DNA of 58,892 bases. It comes from Comamonas sp. GTDB lineage: Bacteria > Pseudomonadota > Gammaproteobacteria > Burkholderiales > Burkholderiaceae_C. Below the pieces are notes generated by a model. That model ran no database searches. It saw only the letters and a list, made by a program, of their open reading frames with translations, and was not told the DNA's origin. Location: positions 29,512 through 88,403 of the forward strand of contig JADMKK010000037.1 in assembly GCA_015478895.1 (NCBI GenBank). Reading direction: 5' to 3'. The first letter of the stretch is position 1, and each line of letters begins with the position of its first letter. The position numbers were made by a program, and so were the translations under genes. This document shows, piece by piece, positions 33,130 through 41,893 of this stretch.

Positions 33130-34455
33130 ATGACTGAGAAACTAGTGGATGCCACACAAAACATGGCAAATGATGACTTGGGGAAAGCGGGCCGCTGGGG
33201 GCTGTGGGCGCTTGCCATTGGTTTTGGAGGCTTTCTGGCGTGGGCTGCGCTGGCCCCCCTGGATGAAGGTGTGCCTGGCCAGGGTACGGTTGCCCTAGAT
33301 ACCAAGCGCAAAGCGGTACAGCACCTGACAGGTGGCATCGTGGAGCAGGTACTGGTGCGTGAAGGTGACGCAGTACAGGAAGGACAACTGCTCATCAAGC
33401 TGGATGCTGCCGTGGCACGGGCCAACTATGAGTCAGCTCGCCAGAGTTATTTTGGATTGCTTGCCATGCAGGGGCGCCTGCAGGCCGAGCAGCAGGACAA
33501 AAACAAGATTGTCTGGCATGAGACACTGAAGGAAGCGGTAGCGGCAGATCCTCTGATCGAGCAGCAGGTGCTTAACCAAGAGCAGCTGTTCCACACGCGC
33601 AAACGTCTGCTGACTTCGGACCTACGCTCGATTGAAGAAAACATTCAGGGCCAAGAGGCCATGGTTCAGTCCTACACCTCCATACTTTCCAGTCGCAAGC
33701 AGCAGCTACAGATGTTGCAGGAAGAGCTCAAACATTTGCGCGGCTTGGTCAAGGAAGGTTATGCCCCACGTAATCGACAATTGGAGCTGGAGCGCATGGT
33801 GGCAGATTCCAATGCTTCGATGGCGGATCTGCAAGGCAATGTGATGCGCGCGCGCAGCGCCATACTGGAGTTGAGGCAGCGTGCTGTGTCGCGCAGGCAG
33901 GAATACCGTAAAGAGGTGGAGACCCAACTGGCGGACGTGAGCCGACAGGTGCTGGCTGATAGCGAGAAGTTTCGTGCGGTCAGTAATGATCTGAAACGTA
34001 CAGACATCCGTTCCCCCGCATCTGGTCAGGTTGTGGGCTTGACGGCACAGAGCATCGGTGGCGTGGTGCAAGCTGGGCAGAAGCTCATGGACATTGTGCC
34101 CAAGGACGCGGCTCTGATGCTGGAGGCGCACGTTCCTCCACACATGATTGACCGCGTGGGTGTCGGTATGCCGGTGGACGTACGCTTTTCCTCTTTTGCC
34201 AACACACCGCAATTGGTAGTACATGGCGAGGTGGATTCCGTATCTGGTGATTTGTTGGTGGATCCGCAGACCAACGTGAGTTACTACCTGGCCCGGGTCA
34301 AGGTGACGCCAACAGGTATAAAAGTTCTGGGTCATCGTCAGTTGCACCCTGGCATGCCTGTTGAAGTGATCTTCAAGGGTGGAGAACGCACGATGCTGAC
34401 GTATCTGCTGCACCCACTGACCAAACGCTTGGCAGCTTCATTAACGGAAGAGTGA
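33130..34455 (+). CDS. HlyD family type I secretion periplasmic adaptor
   Basis: This 441-residue membrane-fusion protein has one N-terminal membrane helix (about 22-42), then LAPLDEGVPGQGTVALDTKRKAVQHLTGGIVEQVLVREGDAVQEGQLL, the classic lipoyl-like half, a long alpha-helical hairpin (about 110-280), the second half IRSPASGQVVGLTAQSIGGVV, and a C-terminal beta domain ending in HPGMPVEVIFKGGERTML. It bridges the ABC proteins to the TolC channel. It lies 42 bp after the second ABC gene and 16 bp before the TolC gene, in one operon. Confidence 0.95.
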   Translation: MTEKLVDATQNMANDDLGKAGRWGLWALAIGFGGFLAWAALAPLDEGVPGQGTVALDTKRKAVQHLTGGIVEQVLVREGDAVQEGQLLIKLDAAVARANYESARQSYFGLLAMQGRLQAEQQDKNKIVWHETLKEAVAADPLIEQQVLNQEQLFHTRKRLLTSDLRSIEENIQGQEAMVQSYTSILSSRKQQLQMLQEELKHLRGLVKEGYAPRNRQLELERMVADSNASMADLQGNVMRARSAILELRQRAVSRRQEYRKEVETQLADVSRQVLADSEKFRAVSNDLKRTDIRSPASGQVVGLTAQSIGGVVQAGQKLMDIVPKDAALMLEAHVPPHMIDRVGVGMPVDVRFSSFANTPQLVVHGEVDSVSGDLLVDPQTNVSYYLARVKVTPTGIKVLGHRQLHPGMPVEVIFKGGERTMLTYLLHPLTKRLAASLTEE

Positions 34456-34471
34456 GTACACAGGGTCAGAA

Positions 34472-35842
34472 ATGAAAAAGAAATTGTTGACGGCTTCCTG
34501 GGCGGCAAAGCACGCAAAGACATATGCAGGCCTTGTGGTTATGGGTCTGGGCTCTTTGGCTTCATCAGTATGGGCGCTCGACTTGCAGCAAAGTTATGAC
34601 GCCGCTTTGCGTAATGACGCCACCATCCGTGCGGCGCGCGCGCAGGCAGATGCTTCGCGCGAGCGTTTGCCGCAGGCTAGGGCTCAGTTACTACCCAATA
34701 TTTCGGTGAACGCCAGTCGCAACTACAACGATCTGACGACGGATACGATGTCAGCAGGACGTCCCCTCACGCTGGAAAACGAGTACTACAGCGGCAGCAA
34801 AAGCCTTTCTGTACGCCAAGCGCTGTACCGGCCTGCCCAGTTCGCTGCGCTGGAGCAAGCCAAGGCATTGATAGCAGATGCCGATGCCGTGCTCGAATAT
34901 ACCGAGCAAAGTCTTGTGGTACGTGTGGGCGAGGCATACTTCAACGCTCTGCTTGCCACTGATCAAGTCAGCCTGATTGCCGCCCAGAAAGTGAGCTACT
35001 CCGAACAACTGAAGGCTGCGATCAAGGGCTTTGAAGCCGGTACCGGTACGCGCACCGACGTGGATGAAGCACAGGCGCGGCTGGACATGACAGTGGCACA
35101 GGAGCTGGAGGCGCTGCAGAACCGCGATCTGGCGCGCCGCCGTCTGGAGGTACTTACAGGTGAGCCGCTCGGCGAGCTGGCGCGGTTGAATCCCGATCTT
35201 TTTCAGCCTGAAGCTCTCAAGTCCCATGAAGTGCATGACTGGATTTTGCGCGCCGAAGGTGCCAGCCCCGAGCTGCAGGCGCTGCGCGCACAGGTAGCTG
35301 CAGCGCAGGCCGAGATCGACAAGGCCCAGGCCGGACACAAACCCACGTTGGATGCTGTGGCGCAGTGGAGCAAGACCAGTAGCGATAGTGTGACGAGCAT
35401 CAACTCGCGCTATGACCAGAAGTCGGTCGGTTTGCAGTTGACTGTTCCCTTGTATTCAGGGGGCTATGTGAATTCCACGGTGCGCCAAGCTGTGGCTGCA
35501 CATTCACAGGCACAAGAAAGGTTGGAGGCAGCTCGTTTGGATCTTGGCGTGCGCGTGCACGAGCAATTCCGCATCCTGGCAGAAGGAGTGCTCAAAATTT
35601 CTGCTTTGGAGCAGTCGGTACGTTCGGCAGAGCAGGCGGTAATTTCTAACCGTAAGTCATTTGCAGCCGGCAGCCGCACGACGTTGGATGTGCTGAATGC
35701 CGAGCAGCAAAGAACTCTGGCACTTCGTGACCTGGCACAGGCTCGCTATAACTATTTGCTTGCACAGGTGCATCTGCATTCGTTGGCTGGAAATGATCGC
35801 TGGGCGAGTATCACCCAGGCGAATGCCTATTTGGTGCCTTGA
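34472..35842 (+). CDS. TolC family outer-membrane efflux/secretion channel
   Basis: This 456-residue outer-membrane factor has a long signal peptide (KTYAGLVVMGLGSLASSVWA, cleavage near residue 35) and two homologous halves with the expected SYDAALRNDATIRAARAQADASRERLPQARAQLLPNISV start and the repeat RLDLGVRVHEQFRILAEGV. LYRPAQFAALEQAKAL and VPLYSGGYVNSTVRQA are typical strand/helix transitions. It completes the T1SS exit duct. Its stop overlaps the start of the next glycosyltransferase gene. Confidence 0.94.
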   Translation: MKKKLLTASWAAKHAKTYAGLVVMGLGSLASSVWALDLQQSYDAALRNDATIRAARAQADASRERLPQARAQLLPNISVNASRNYNDLTTDTMSAGRPLTLENEYYSGSKSLSVRQALYRPAQFAALEQAKALIADADAVLEYTEQSLVVRVGEAYFNALLATDQVSLIAAQKVSYSEQLKAAIKGFEAGTGTRTDVDEAQARLDMTVAQELEALQNRDLARRRLEVLTGEPLGELARLNPDLFQPEALKSHEVHDWILRAEGASPELQALRAQVAAAQAEIDKAQAGHKPTLDAVAQWSKTSSDSVTSINSRYDQKSVGLQLTVPLYSGGYVNSTVRQAVAAHSQAQERLEAARLDLGVRVHEQFRILAEGVLKISALEQSVRSAEQAVISNRKSFAAGSRTTLDVLNAEQQRTLALRDLAQARYNYLLAQVHLHSLAGNDRWASITQANAYLVP

Positions 35843-36594
35843 TGCCGGGCATGACAGATACAAACGCAAGAAGCTTGGTTGTTTCTGTAGTGAGCCATGG
35901 ACATGGAGAAGATATACAGCGTTTGCTAGAGCAGCTGGCCCGCCAGAGTGCTGCGTACATTGCCCGGGTAGTGATCACGCACAATACGCCAGAGCCTGCA
36001 CTGCGAGAGCCCATAGAGGGTTGGCCATTCGTGGTTCAAACACTTCATAACCAGATACCGCAGGGGTTCGGAGTAAATCACAATAAAGCACTCAAGGATG
36101 CTGCAGAACCCTTCATTTGCGTGCTTAATCCAGATGTAGAGTTGCTGGAGGGGGAGGAGCCTTTTGCAGCTTTATTGGAAGTGGCAGCACAGCCTGATGT
36201 GGGTTGTGCTTATCCTCGGCAGATGAACAGCGAAGGGCAGATACAGGACAGCGAGCGCGAGCTGCCGAGCCCAGCAGGGTTGTGGCGTCGACGTTTTCTG
36301 GGGCGCGCTGAGCAGCGCATTGACTGGGTCAATGGTGCGTGTGTCGTATTGCCGACTCCAGCGTGGAGAGCAGTGGAGGGCTTTGACGAAGGCTATTTCA
36401 TGTATTGCGAAGACGTGGATCTCTGTCTGCGTCTGAGGCTGCAAGGATTGACCTTGAGCAAGGCGCCTGCACGTGTCATCCATGCTGGACAACGCAACAG
36501 CCATCGGCGACTGCGTCATCTGATGTGGCATCTGCGCAGTTTGCTTCGCCTGTGGACCAGTGTTGCTTATCGAGAAATACAAAGAACAAAATGA
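35842..36594 (+). CDS. GT2 glycosyltransferase (rhamnosyltransferase-like)
   Basis: This roughly 250-residue GT-A enzyme has SLVVSVVSHGHGEDIQRLLEQL at the start, GFGVNHNKALK, the DxD-like LNPDVELL, and the WbbL-type acceptor motif WVNGACVVLPTPAWRAVEGFDEGYFMYCEDVDLCLRLRLQG, quoted here in family terms. Such enzymes add rhamnose or related sugars to a lipid-linked saccharide on the cytoplasmic face. ATG 35842 overlaps the tolC-like stop, and ATG 35851 is also possible. The gene is thus tied to the T1SS operon and probably glycosylates the same surface layer or its anchor. Confidence 0.85.
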   Translation: MPGMTDTNARSLVVSVVSHGHGEDIQRLLEQLARQSAAYIARVVITHNTPEPALREPIEGWPFVVQTLHNQIPQGFGVNHNKALKDAAEPFICVLNPDVELLEGEEPFAALLEVAAQPDVGCAYPRQMNSEGQIQDSERELPSPAGLWRRRFLGRAEQRIDWVNGACVVLPTPAWRAVEGFDEGYFMYCEDVDLCLRLRLQGLTLSKAPARVIHAGQRNSHRRLRHLMWHLRSLLRLWTSVAYREIQRTK

Positions 36595-37739
36595 TTTTTC
36601 AATCGCACCGATGCGATTGGAGTGATGGGAACAACATGGTCTGGCTGTCAGTGATAGCTTTTTTTGTAAGTTTGGTCATAGGGGCCATCGTGTTGCGCAG
36701 CTCGCAAAGCTTGGCGCAGATATATGGCGAAGATATGCCACAGCGTATTCATGCCGGTGAAATTCCACGTCTAGGTGGAATAAGCCTACTGGCAGGCGTG
36801 CTGGTGAGCTGGTGGGCAGGGGCGGCCAGTACCCAATGGATGAATGATCCTTCCTCACTGTCCTTAAGAATGCCGACAGTGTGGTGGAGCGTTGCTCTGC
36901 TGCCCGCTGTTTTAGGAGGCATTGCCGAAGATCTTACGCAGCGTTTGCAGGTGCTCTACCGCTTGCTTTTTACCCTGTTGACAGGGGTACTGGCTGTTGT
37001 ACTGCTGGATCTGCAGGTGCCAAGATTGGATCTCGAATGGGTGGATTGGGCTTTTTCCATTTTTCCCTGGCTTGGTATAGCGATTACATTGCTGGCGATT
37101 GCAGGCCTGCCTCATGCGTTCAACATCATTGACGGATGCAACGGCTTGGCTGGCGTGGTGGCGCTTATCATTTGCCTGGCGTTGGCTTATGTAGCCCTTC
37201 AGGTGGGAGACAGAGCGCTGGCAGCCATGCTCGTGACAACGGCTGCTGCTACGGCAGGCTTTCTGTTCTGGAATTACCCCCGCGGGATGCTTTTTGCCGG
37301 AGATGGAGGGGCTTATTTGTGGGGCGTCGTAATTGCGATTGCAAGCATTTCCCTGGTGCAGCGACACCCGCAGGTTTCCCCTTGGTTTCCCATGCTGCTG
37401 CTGATTTATCCCGTTTGGGAAACCATGTTTTCCATCTATCGCAAATGGGCAAGGGGTATGTCCCCAGGTATGGCTGATGCGCTGCATTTTCATCAACTGA
37501 TTTATCGCCGCGTAGTATGGGGTGTCTTTCACGACGACGCTTCGCGCGACATGCTGATGCGCAACAACCGTACTTCTCCCTATCTCTGGGCTTTTACGTT
37601 GTTGTCGGTGGTGCCAGCTGTACTGTTCTGGCGCACGACATGGGTGCTTATGCTGTGCTGCGGCATCTTCATCGTTCTGTATGTTGTCGCCTATTTAAGC
37701 ATCGTGCGCTTTAAGTTGCCGGGGTGGATGCAGCATTGA
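36591..37739 (+). CDS. undecaprenyl-phosphate sugar-1-phosphate transferase (WecA/MraY-like)
   Basis: This roughly 382-residue membrane protein with about ten helices belongs to glycosyltransferase family 4 of the WecA/WbcO/MraY superfamily. Visible motifs are RIHAGEIPRLGGISLLAG, the catalytic AGLPHAFNIIDGCNGLAG and FLFWNYPRGMLFAGDGGAYLWG, and a His loop DALHFHQLIYRR. It would start lipid-linked glycan synthesis by transferring a sugar-1-phosphate to undecaprenyl phosphate. ATG 36591 overlaps the preceding stop (ATGA); ATG 36636 with GGGA is an alternative. Confidence 0.88.
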   Translation: MIFQSHRCDWSDGNNMVWLSVIAFFVSLVIGAIVLRSSQSLAQIYGEDMPQRIHAGEIPRLGGISLLAGVLVSWWAGAASTQWMNDPSSLSLRMPTVWWSVALLPAVLGGIAEDLTQRLQVLYRLLFTLLTGVLAVVLLDLQVPRLDLEWVDWAFSIFPWLGIAITLLAIAGLPHAFNIIDGCNGLAGVVALIICLALAYVALQVGDRALAAMLVTTAAATAGFLFWNYPRGMLFAGDGGAYLWGVVIAIASISLVQRHPQVSPWFPMLLLIYPVWETMFSIYRKWARGMSPGMADALHFHQLIYRRVVWGVFHDDASRDMLMRNNRTSPYLWAFTLLSVVPAVLFWRTTWVLMLCCGIFIVLYVVAYLSIVRFKLPGWMQH

Positions 37740-37892
37740 TGGTGATACGCCCTATGCAGGCCAGAAGAGATTTTGGAGCGTCTGCTTGGGGCGGTAGGAC
37801 AGAGCTGCAGTCGTTTTAGTGGATTTCTCTTCGCATTGCGGCACAATGCCCGCCGTTGTCTATCAAACTCTAAGTCGAGAAGCCTTTTTCCC

Positions 37893-38783
37893 ATGACCAC
37901 CCTCACCCACATCACCCCCCGCGACAAAGCAGAAATCCTTGCCCAAGCGCTGCCCTACATTCGCAAGTTCCATGGCAAAACCATGGTCATCAAGTATGGC
38001 GGTAATGCCATGACGGACCCTGCGCTACAGGCTGACTTTGCGGAAGATGTGGTGCTGCTCAAGTTGGTGGGTATCAACCCGGTGGTGGTGCACGGTGGTG
38101 GCCCGCAAATTGAGACCGCTTTGAACCGTTTGGGCAAGAAGGGTGAGTTTATTCAAGGCATGCGTGTGACGGATGCTGAAACCATGGAAGTGGTGGAGTG
38201 GGTGCTTGCAGGTGAAGTGCAGCAAGACATTGTGGGTCTGATTCACCAGGCGGGTGGCAAGGCGGTGGGCTTGACGGGTCGTGACGGTGGCCTCATTCGT
38301 GCCAAGAAGCTCAAATTGCTGGACAACCGTGATCCATCGATTGAGCACGATGTAGGTCAGGTGGGTGATATCGTGGCCATTGACCCGAGCGTGGTGCAGG
38401 CGCTGCAAGATGATGCCTTCATTCCCGTGATCAGCCCTATCGGCTTTGGCGAAGAAAACGAGAGTTACAACATCAACGCCGACGTGGTGGCGAGTAAGCT
38501 GGCCACCGTATTGCAGGCAGAAAAGCTGGTGCTGCTGACCAACACGCCCGGCGTGCTGGACAAAGGCGGGAGCTTGCTGACGGATCTGACCGCGCGGGAA
38601 ATCGATGCGCTGTTTGCTGATGGCACGATCTCGGGCGGCATGTTGCCCAAGATTGCAGGCGCGCTGGATGCCGCCAAGGCCGGTGTGAATGCCGTACATA
38701 TCATCGATGGCCGGGTGCCCCACGCCATGCTGCTGGAAATTCTGACCGACCAGGCCTACGGCACCATGATCCGCAGCCACTGA
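37893..38783 (+). CDS. argB: acetylglutamate kinase
   Basis: This 296-residue cytoplasmic enzyme phosphorylates N-acetyl-L-glutamate in arginine biosynthesis. Characteristic motifs are [12 protein letters not shown] (ATP/phosphate loop), [56 protein letters not shown] and [13 protein letters not shown], ending [18 protein letters not shown] and [15 protein letters not shown]. The length is normal. The start at ATG 37893 gives the family N-terminus; the longer upstream frame to 37773 is unlike the family. It is independent of the surface locus and is followed by a two-component pair, as in related Burkholderiales. Confidence 0.97.
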   Translation: MTTLTHITPRDKAEILAQALPYIRKFHGKTMVIKYGGNAMTDPALQADFAEDVVLLKLVGINPVVVHGGGPQIETALNRLGKKGEFIQGMRVTDAETMEVVEWVLAGEVQQDIVGLIHQAGGKAVGLTGRDGGLIRAKKLKLLDNRDPSIEHDVGQVGDIVAIDPSVVQALQDDAFIPVISPIGFGEENESYNINADVVASKLATVLQAEKLVLLTNTPGVLDKGGSLLTDLTAREIDALFADGTISGGMLPKIAGALDAAKAGVNAVHIIDGRVPHAMLLEILTDQAYGTMIRSH

Positions 38784-38981
38784 TCTGAAGGCCGAACCGG
38801 CACTGTGGTTGGTCTCTCGTGCAGGGGGGCGTACTCGTTAAATGGCAGGCCTGGCAACCGCATCAGGTCGGGCACAGCGACACAATGGCACGCAACAATC
38901 ATTCATAACGAAAGGGGCTGCGCTGTTGTGGCCCCTTCCAAAGCTATGCAGCGCTGGCCCAAAGCGCGCATACGGGGGCAA

Positions 38982-39725
38982 ATGATGAGGCTTTTGTTGG
39001 TAGAAGACGACCTGATGGTGGCCAGCGGCATGAAGCTGGGGTTGACCGATGCAGGCTATGCCGTGGATTGGGTCAGCAGCGCTGAACGTGCCTTGCAAGT
39101 ACTGGTCGAAGAGTCTTTTGATATCGCGATTCTGGATATTGGTTTGCCCGGTCTGGATGGGCTGGAGTTGCTGAGCCGCATGCGCAGCAAGGGCATGGCC
39201 TGTGCCAGCATGCCAGTGCTGGTGCTGACAGCGCGCGATGGCCTGCATGATCGGGTGCGCGGTCTTGATCTGGGGGCGGACGACTACATGGTCAAACCCT
39301 ATGAACTGCCCGAACTGCTGGCGCGTTTGCGTGCCTTGCTGCGCCGCTCCCAGGCTGCCAACTCAGCCTTGCTGACCTTTGGGCCCCTGGAGCTGGATAC
39401 CGCTGCGCGCAGTGCGTGCGCTCGCAGCGTCCTGGAAGGCCGCTCCGACCAAGTACAGCTCATTGATCTGGGGCCCCGGGAATGGACGGTGCTGGAGTAT
39501 TTGCTCATTCACGCGCCCAAGCCTGCAAGCAAAGACAAGTTGCTCCAGGCCCTGACAGGCTGGGACAAAGAAATCACGCCCAATGCTGTGGAAGTCTATG
39601 TATCGCGCCTGCGTGCCAAGCTGGAGCCCCATGGCGTGGCGCTGCGCTCTATCCGAGGCTTTGGCTATCGGCTGGATTTGCTGAGCCCAGAAGTCCAAAC
39701 GGCTTCCATGCTGGCGGCGGTTTGA
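38982..39725 (+). CDS. OmpR-family response regulator
   Basis: This 247-residue regulator has a receiver domain (MRLLLVEDDLMVASGMK; phospho-acceptor D52 in AILDIGLPG; VLTARDG; Lys in DYMVKPYELPEL) and a winged-helix DNA-binding domain (LTFGPLELDTAARSA ... VEVYVSRLRAKLEPHGVALRSIRGFGYRL). It resembles QseB/TctD-type regulators. ATG 38982 is preceded by GGGGG; ATG 38985 is equally possible. The partner kinase follows about 107 bp later, after a structured spacer. Confidence 0.92.
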   Translation: MMRLLLVEDDLMVASGMKLGLTDAGYAVDWVSSAERALQVLVEESFDIAILDIGLPGLDGLELLSRMRSKGMACASMPVLVLTARDGLHDRVRGLDLGADDYMVKPYELPELLARLRALLRRSQAANSALLTFGPLELDTAARSACARSVLEGRSDQVQLIDLGPREWTVLEYLLIHAPKPASKDKLLQALTGWDKEITPNAVEVYVSRLRAKLEPHGVALRSIRGFGYRLDLLSPEVQTASMLAAV

Positions 39726-39744
39726 GTAAAAAACGGAGCAGCTT

Positions 39745-39804
39745 GCCGTTGATAGATAAGGCATTGGATGGGTTATCTATCTGAAAGCCTTGTTTGACAA
39801 CGGC
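39745..39804 (+). promoter_or_regulatory. nested inverted repeat between regulator and kinase genes
   Basis: The outer arms GCCGTTG (39745-39751) and CAACGGC (39798-39804) enclose inner arms ATAGATAA (39752-39759) and TTATCTAT (39773-39780). The RNA could form a long two-part hairpin about 28 nt before the kinase start. No T run follows, so attenuation or RNA stability control is more likely than simple termination. Confidence 0.45.
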
Positions 39805-39832
39805 AGCTAGCTCTTATTTTTTAGGAATGCCC

Positions 39833-40906
39833 ATGCAAGCAAGCGTACGCAAGCGGTTAAGAGCGTTGCTGCTGCCCATGGCGTTGCCCGTGCTGTGTCT
39901 GATGTTGTCTGCGATCTGGCTGGGCTATAGCTGGGCGAGCCAAGTCGCCCAGCATGCCGCCGACAACAGCGTGCCGCTGAGCCAACTGCTGCTGGCCGTG
40001 CTCCCCGCTGTGTTGATGCTGGTGCTGGTGGCCGTATTTGCCAGCCTGATGCTGCGCCGCGCTTTTTCTCCTTGGGTATCTTTGGCGCAGGGGATGCAAG
40101 AGCGCGCGCCGCGAGACTTGAGCCCCATGGTGGTCTCGAACCACGCACCCGCCGATGTGCAGGCCATGGCCCAAGCCATCAACCGCCTGCTGGAGCAAGT
40201 GCGCGCAGAAAGTGATGCGCAGCAACGCTTCATTGCCGATGCGGCGCACCAGCTGCGCACACCGTTGGCGGCCTTGCAGTCCCAAGTGGAGGCGTGGGCC
40301 TTGATGGCCCAGGCAGCGCCCGACAAAAGTATTCAACTGCAAGCCGACCAGGTCGAGCGCCTGCGCCAGGCTTCACGCCGCACCTCTCAGCTGGCGCACC
40401 AGTTGCTGGCGCTCTCCCGGGTGGGCAGCGGTCTGCGGCAAGAAACCGCACAGCAGCGGGTAGACCTCAAAAACTTGTGTGAAACCCTGCTGGAATCCTT
40501 CTGGGACAGCGCCATGGCCAAAGGTCTGGATCTGGGGCTGGAAGTGGAAAATGCCCATGTCACCGGCCATGCGTGGCTGCTGCGAGAGTTGCTGGCCAAT
40601 ATTTTGGACAACGCCATCAAGTACACGCCGGCAGGTGGGCGGGTAACTTTGCGTTGCGGTCAGCGAGGTACGAGGCTACATTTGCAGGCCTATGTGGAAG
40701 TCGAGGACGACGGCCCGGGCGTCCCGGACAGTGAATACGCACGTTTGACGCGGCGCTTTTACCGGGTGCCTGGCGTTCAAGGCGAGGGGTCCGGACTGGG
40801 ACTTTCCATTGCCGCAGAAATTGCCGATGCGCATGGCGCCAAACTCCACTTTGGTCAAGCCAGCCATGCAGGGGGAATGCGAGTTTTCGTGGGATTTATG
40901 AAGTAA
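39833..40906 (+). CDS. sensor histidine kinase of the OmpR-partner type
   Basis: This 357-residue inner-membrane kinase has two membrane helices (about 14-34 and 50-73) with only a short periplasmic loop, a HAMP-like segment, the dimerisation/phosphorylation helix RFIADAAHQLRTPLAAL (His about 139), and an ATPase domain with N box LLANILDNAIKYTP, EVEDDGPGVP and GEGSGLGLSIAAEIA. The small periplasmic part suggests it senses a membrane or lipophilic cue. ATG 39833 has AGGA at ideal spacing; upstream TTG or ATG 39827 are less likely. Confidence 0.92.
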   Translation: MQASVRKRLRALLLPMALPVLCLMLSAIWLGYSWASQVAQHAADNSVPLSQLLLAVLPAVLMLVLVAVFASLMLRRAFSPWVSLAQGMQERAPRDLSPMVVSNHAPADVQAMAQAINRLLEQVRAESDAQQRFIADAAHQLRTPLAALQSQVEAWALMAQAAPDKSIQLQADQVERLRQASRRTSQLAHQLLALSRVGSGLRQETAQQRVDLKNLCETLLESFWDSAMAKGLDLGLEVENAHVTGHAWLLRELLANILDNAIKYTPAGGRVTLRCGQRGTRLHLQAYVEVEDDGPGVPDSEYARLTRRFYRVPGVQGEGSGLGLSIAAEIADAHGAKLHFGQASHAGGMRVFVGFMK

Positions 40907-40996
40907 CTAAATGTCAGAATCTTGCTCCGACAAGCGGTTACTTTTACAAATCTCTGTGAGAGAATGAATTGATTTATCTGTTGATTTGCCTGCCAT

Positions 40997-41686
40997 ATGT
41001 CCGTATCTGAAGTTCTGAGCCCTCTGACCGAAACAGCCGAGACTGTAGTTGCCAACGCTACGGTGGAGGAGCAGCCACGCACGCGCAAGCGCCCTAAACC
41101 TGGCGAGCGTCGCGAACAGATTCTTCAGGCGCTGGCAGCCATGCTGGAAAAGCCGGGCAGCGACCGCATCACCACGGCAGCCTTGGCTGCCAATTTGTCG
41201 GTGAGTGAAGCGGCGCTGTACCGCCATTTCGCCAGCAAGGCGCAAATGTTCGAGGGCCTGATGGAGTTCATCGAACAATCGGTTTTCTCACTGGTGCAGC
41301 AGGTGATCGGCCGTGAGGGTGAGAACCTGGAGTTCACGCCGGAAGACGGAGCCCGCCGTGCGGCACGCATCGTCGCCGTGGTGCTGCAGTTTGCGGAGCG
41401 CAACCCTGGTATGGTGCGCGTGCTCATCGGTGATGCCTTGCTGCTGGAAAATGACCGCCTGCAAGTGCGCATGAATCAGTTTTATGAGCGCATCGAATCC
41501 ACCTTGCGCCAGTGTCTGCGCCCTGCAGCCGGTGCTTTGGGTTCGGCCACACCCACAGTGGATGCCCAGGTTGCGGCCAGCGTACTGATGTCATTTGTGC
41601 AAGGCCGACTGCAGCGTTATGTGCGCACAGGCTTTCGCCGCCAGCCCACCGAGCATCTGGACGCCAGCCTGGGCATGCTTTTGTGA
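40997..41686 (+). CDS. slmA: nucleoid occlusion factor SlmA (TetR fold)
   Basis: This 229-residue TetR-type protein closely follows SlmA: RREQILQALAAMLEKPGSDRITTAALAANLSVSEAALYRHFASK, then MFEGLMEFIEQSVFSLV, FAERNPGMVRVLIGDALLLENDRLQVRMNQFYERIESTLRQCLR and FVQGRLQRYVRTGFRRQPTEHLDA. In E. coli SlmA binds DNA and blocks FtsZ ring assembly over the nucleoid; the same role is inferred. A 30-residue N-terminal extension precedes the DNA-binding domain. The location downstream of argB and a two-component pair is common in Comamonadaceae. Confidence 0.88.
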   Translation: MSVSEVLSPLTETAETVVANATVEEQPRTRKRPKPGERREQILQALAAMLEKPGSDRITTAALAANLSVSEAALYRHFASKAQMFEGLMEFIEQSVFSLVQQVIGREGENLEFTPEDGARRAARIVAVVLQFAERNPGMVRVLIGDALLLENDRLQVRMNQFYERIESTLRQCLRPAAGALGSATPTVDAQVAASVLMSFVQGRLQRYVRTGFRRQPTEHLDASLGMLL

Positions 41687-41852
41687 GCGAATAGCGACAT
41701 CTGTTTTAGTTTCGATTCGCGACGCTTTCAAGAGCTTGGGGGTGCTTTCTCCTCGGTGCGCGCGAATTTGTGCCTGTGTGCAATGCACAGGCATGGAGAA
41801 ATACCGAAAACTGCGGGTTACCACCAGGTATCGAGACGGGAAGATGTTTTTA

Positions 41853-41886
41853 CGATTAAAAAAGAACGCACGTTCGTTTTTAATCG
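41853..41886. promoter_or_regulatory. 34-bp palindromic operator upstream of the TetR gene
   Basis: The left arm CGATTAAAAAAGAACGC and right arm ACGTTCGTTTTTAATCG are complementary at 15 of 17 positions, with no spacer. The site ends 7 bp before the TetR-family start, so binding would block its own transcription and that of the downstream fatty-acid genes. This is the typical autoregulatory arrangement of TetR repressors of beta-oxidation. Confidence 0.8.
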
Positions 41887-41893
41887 GTAATGC

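Noticed and set aside
37773..37892. An extended N-terminus of acetylglutamate kinase
   Set aside because: The 40 extra residues are not family-like, and ATG 37893 yields the standard N-terminus.
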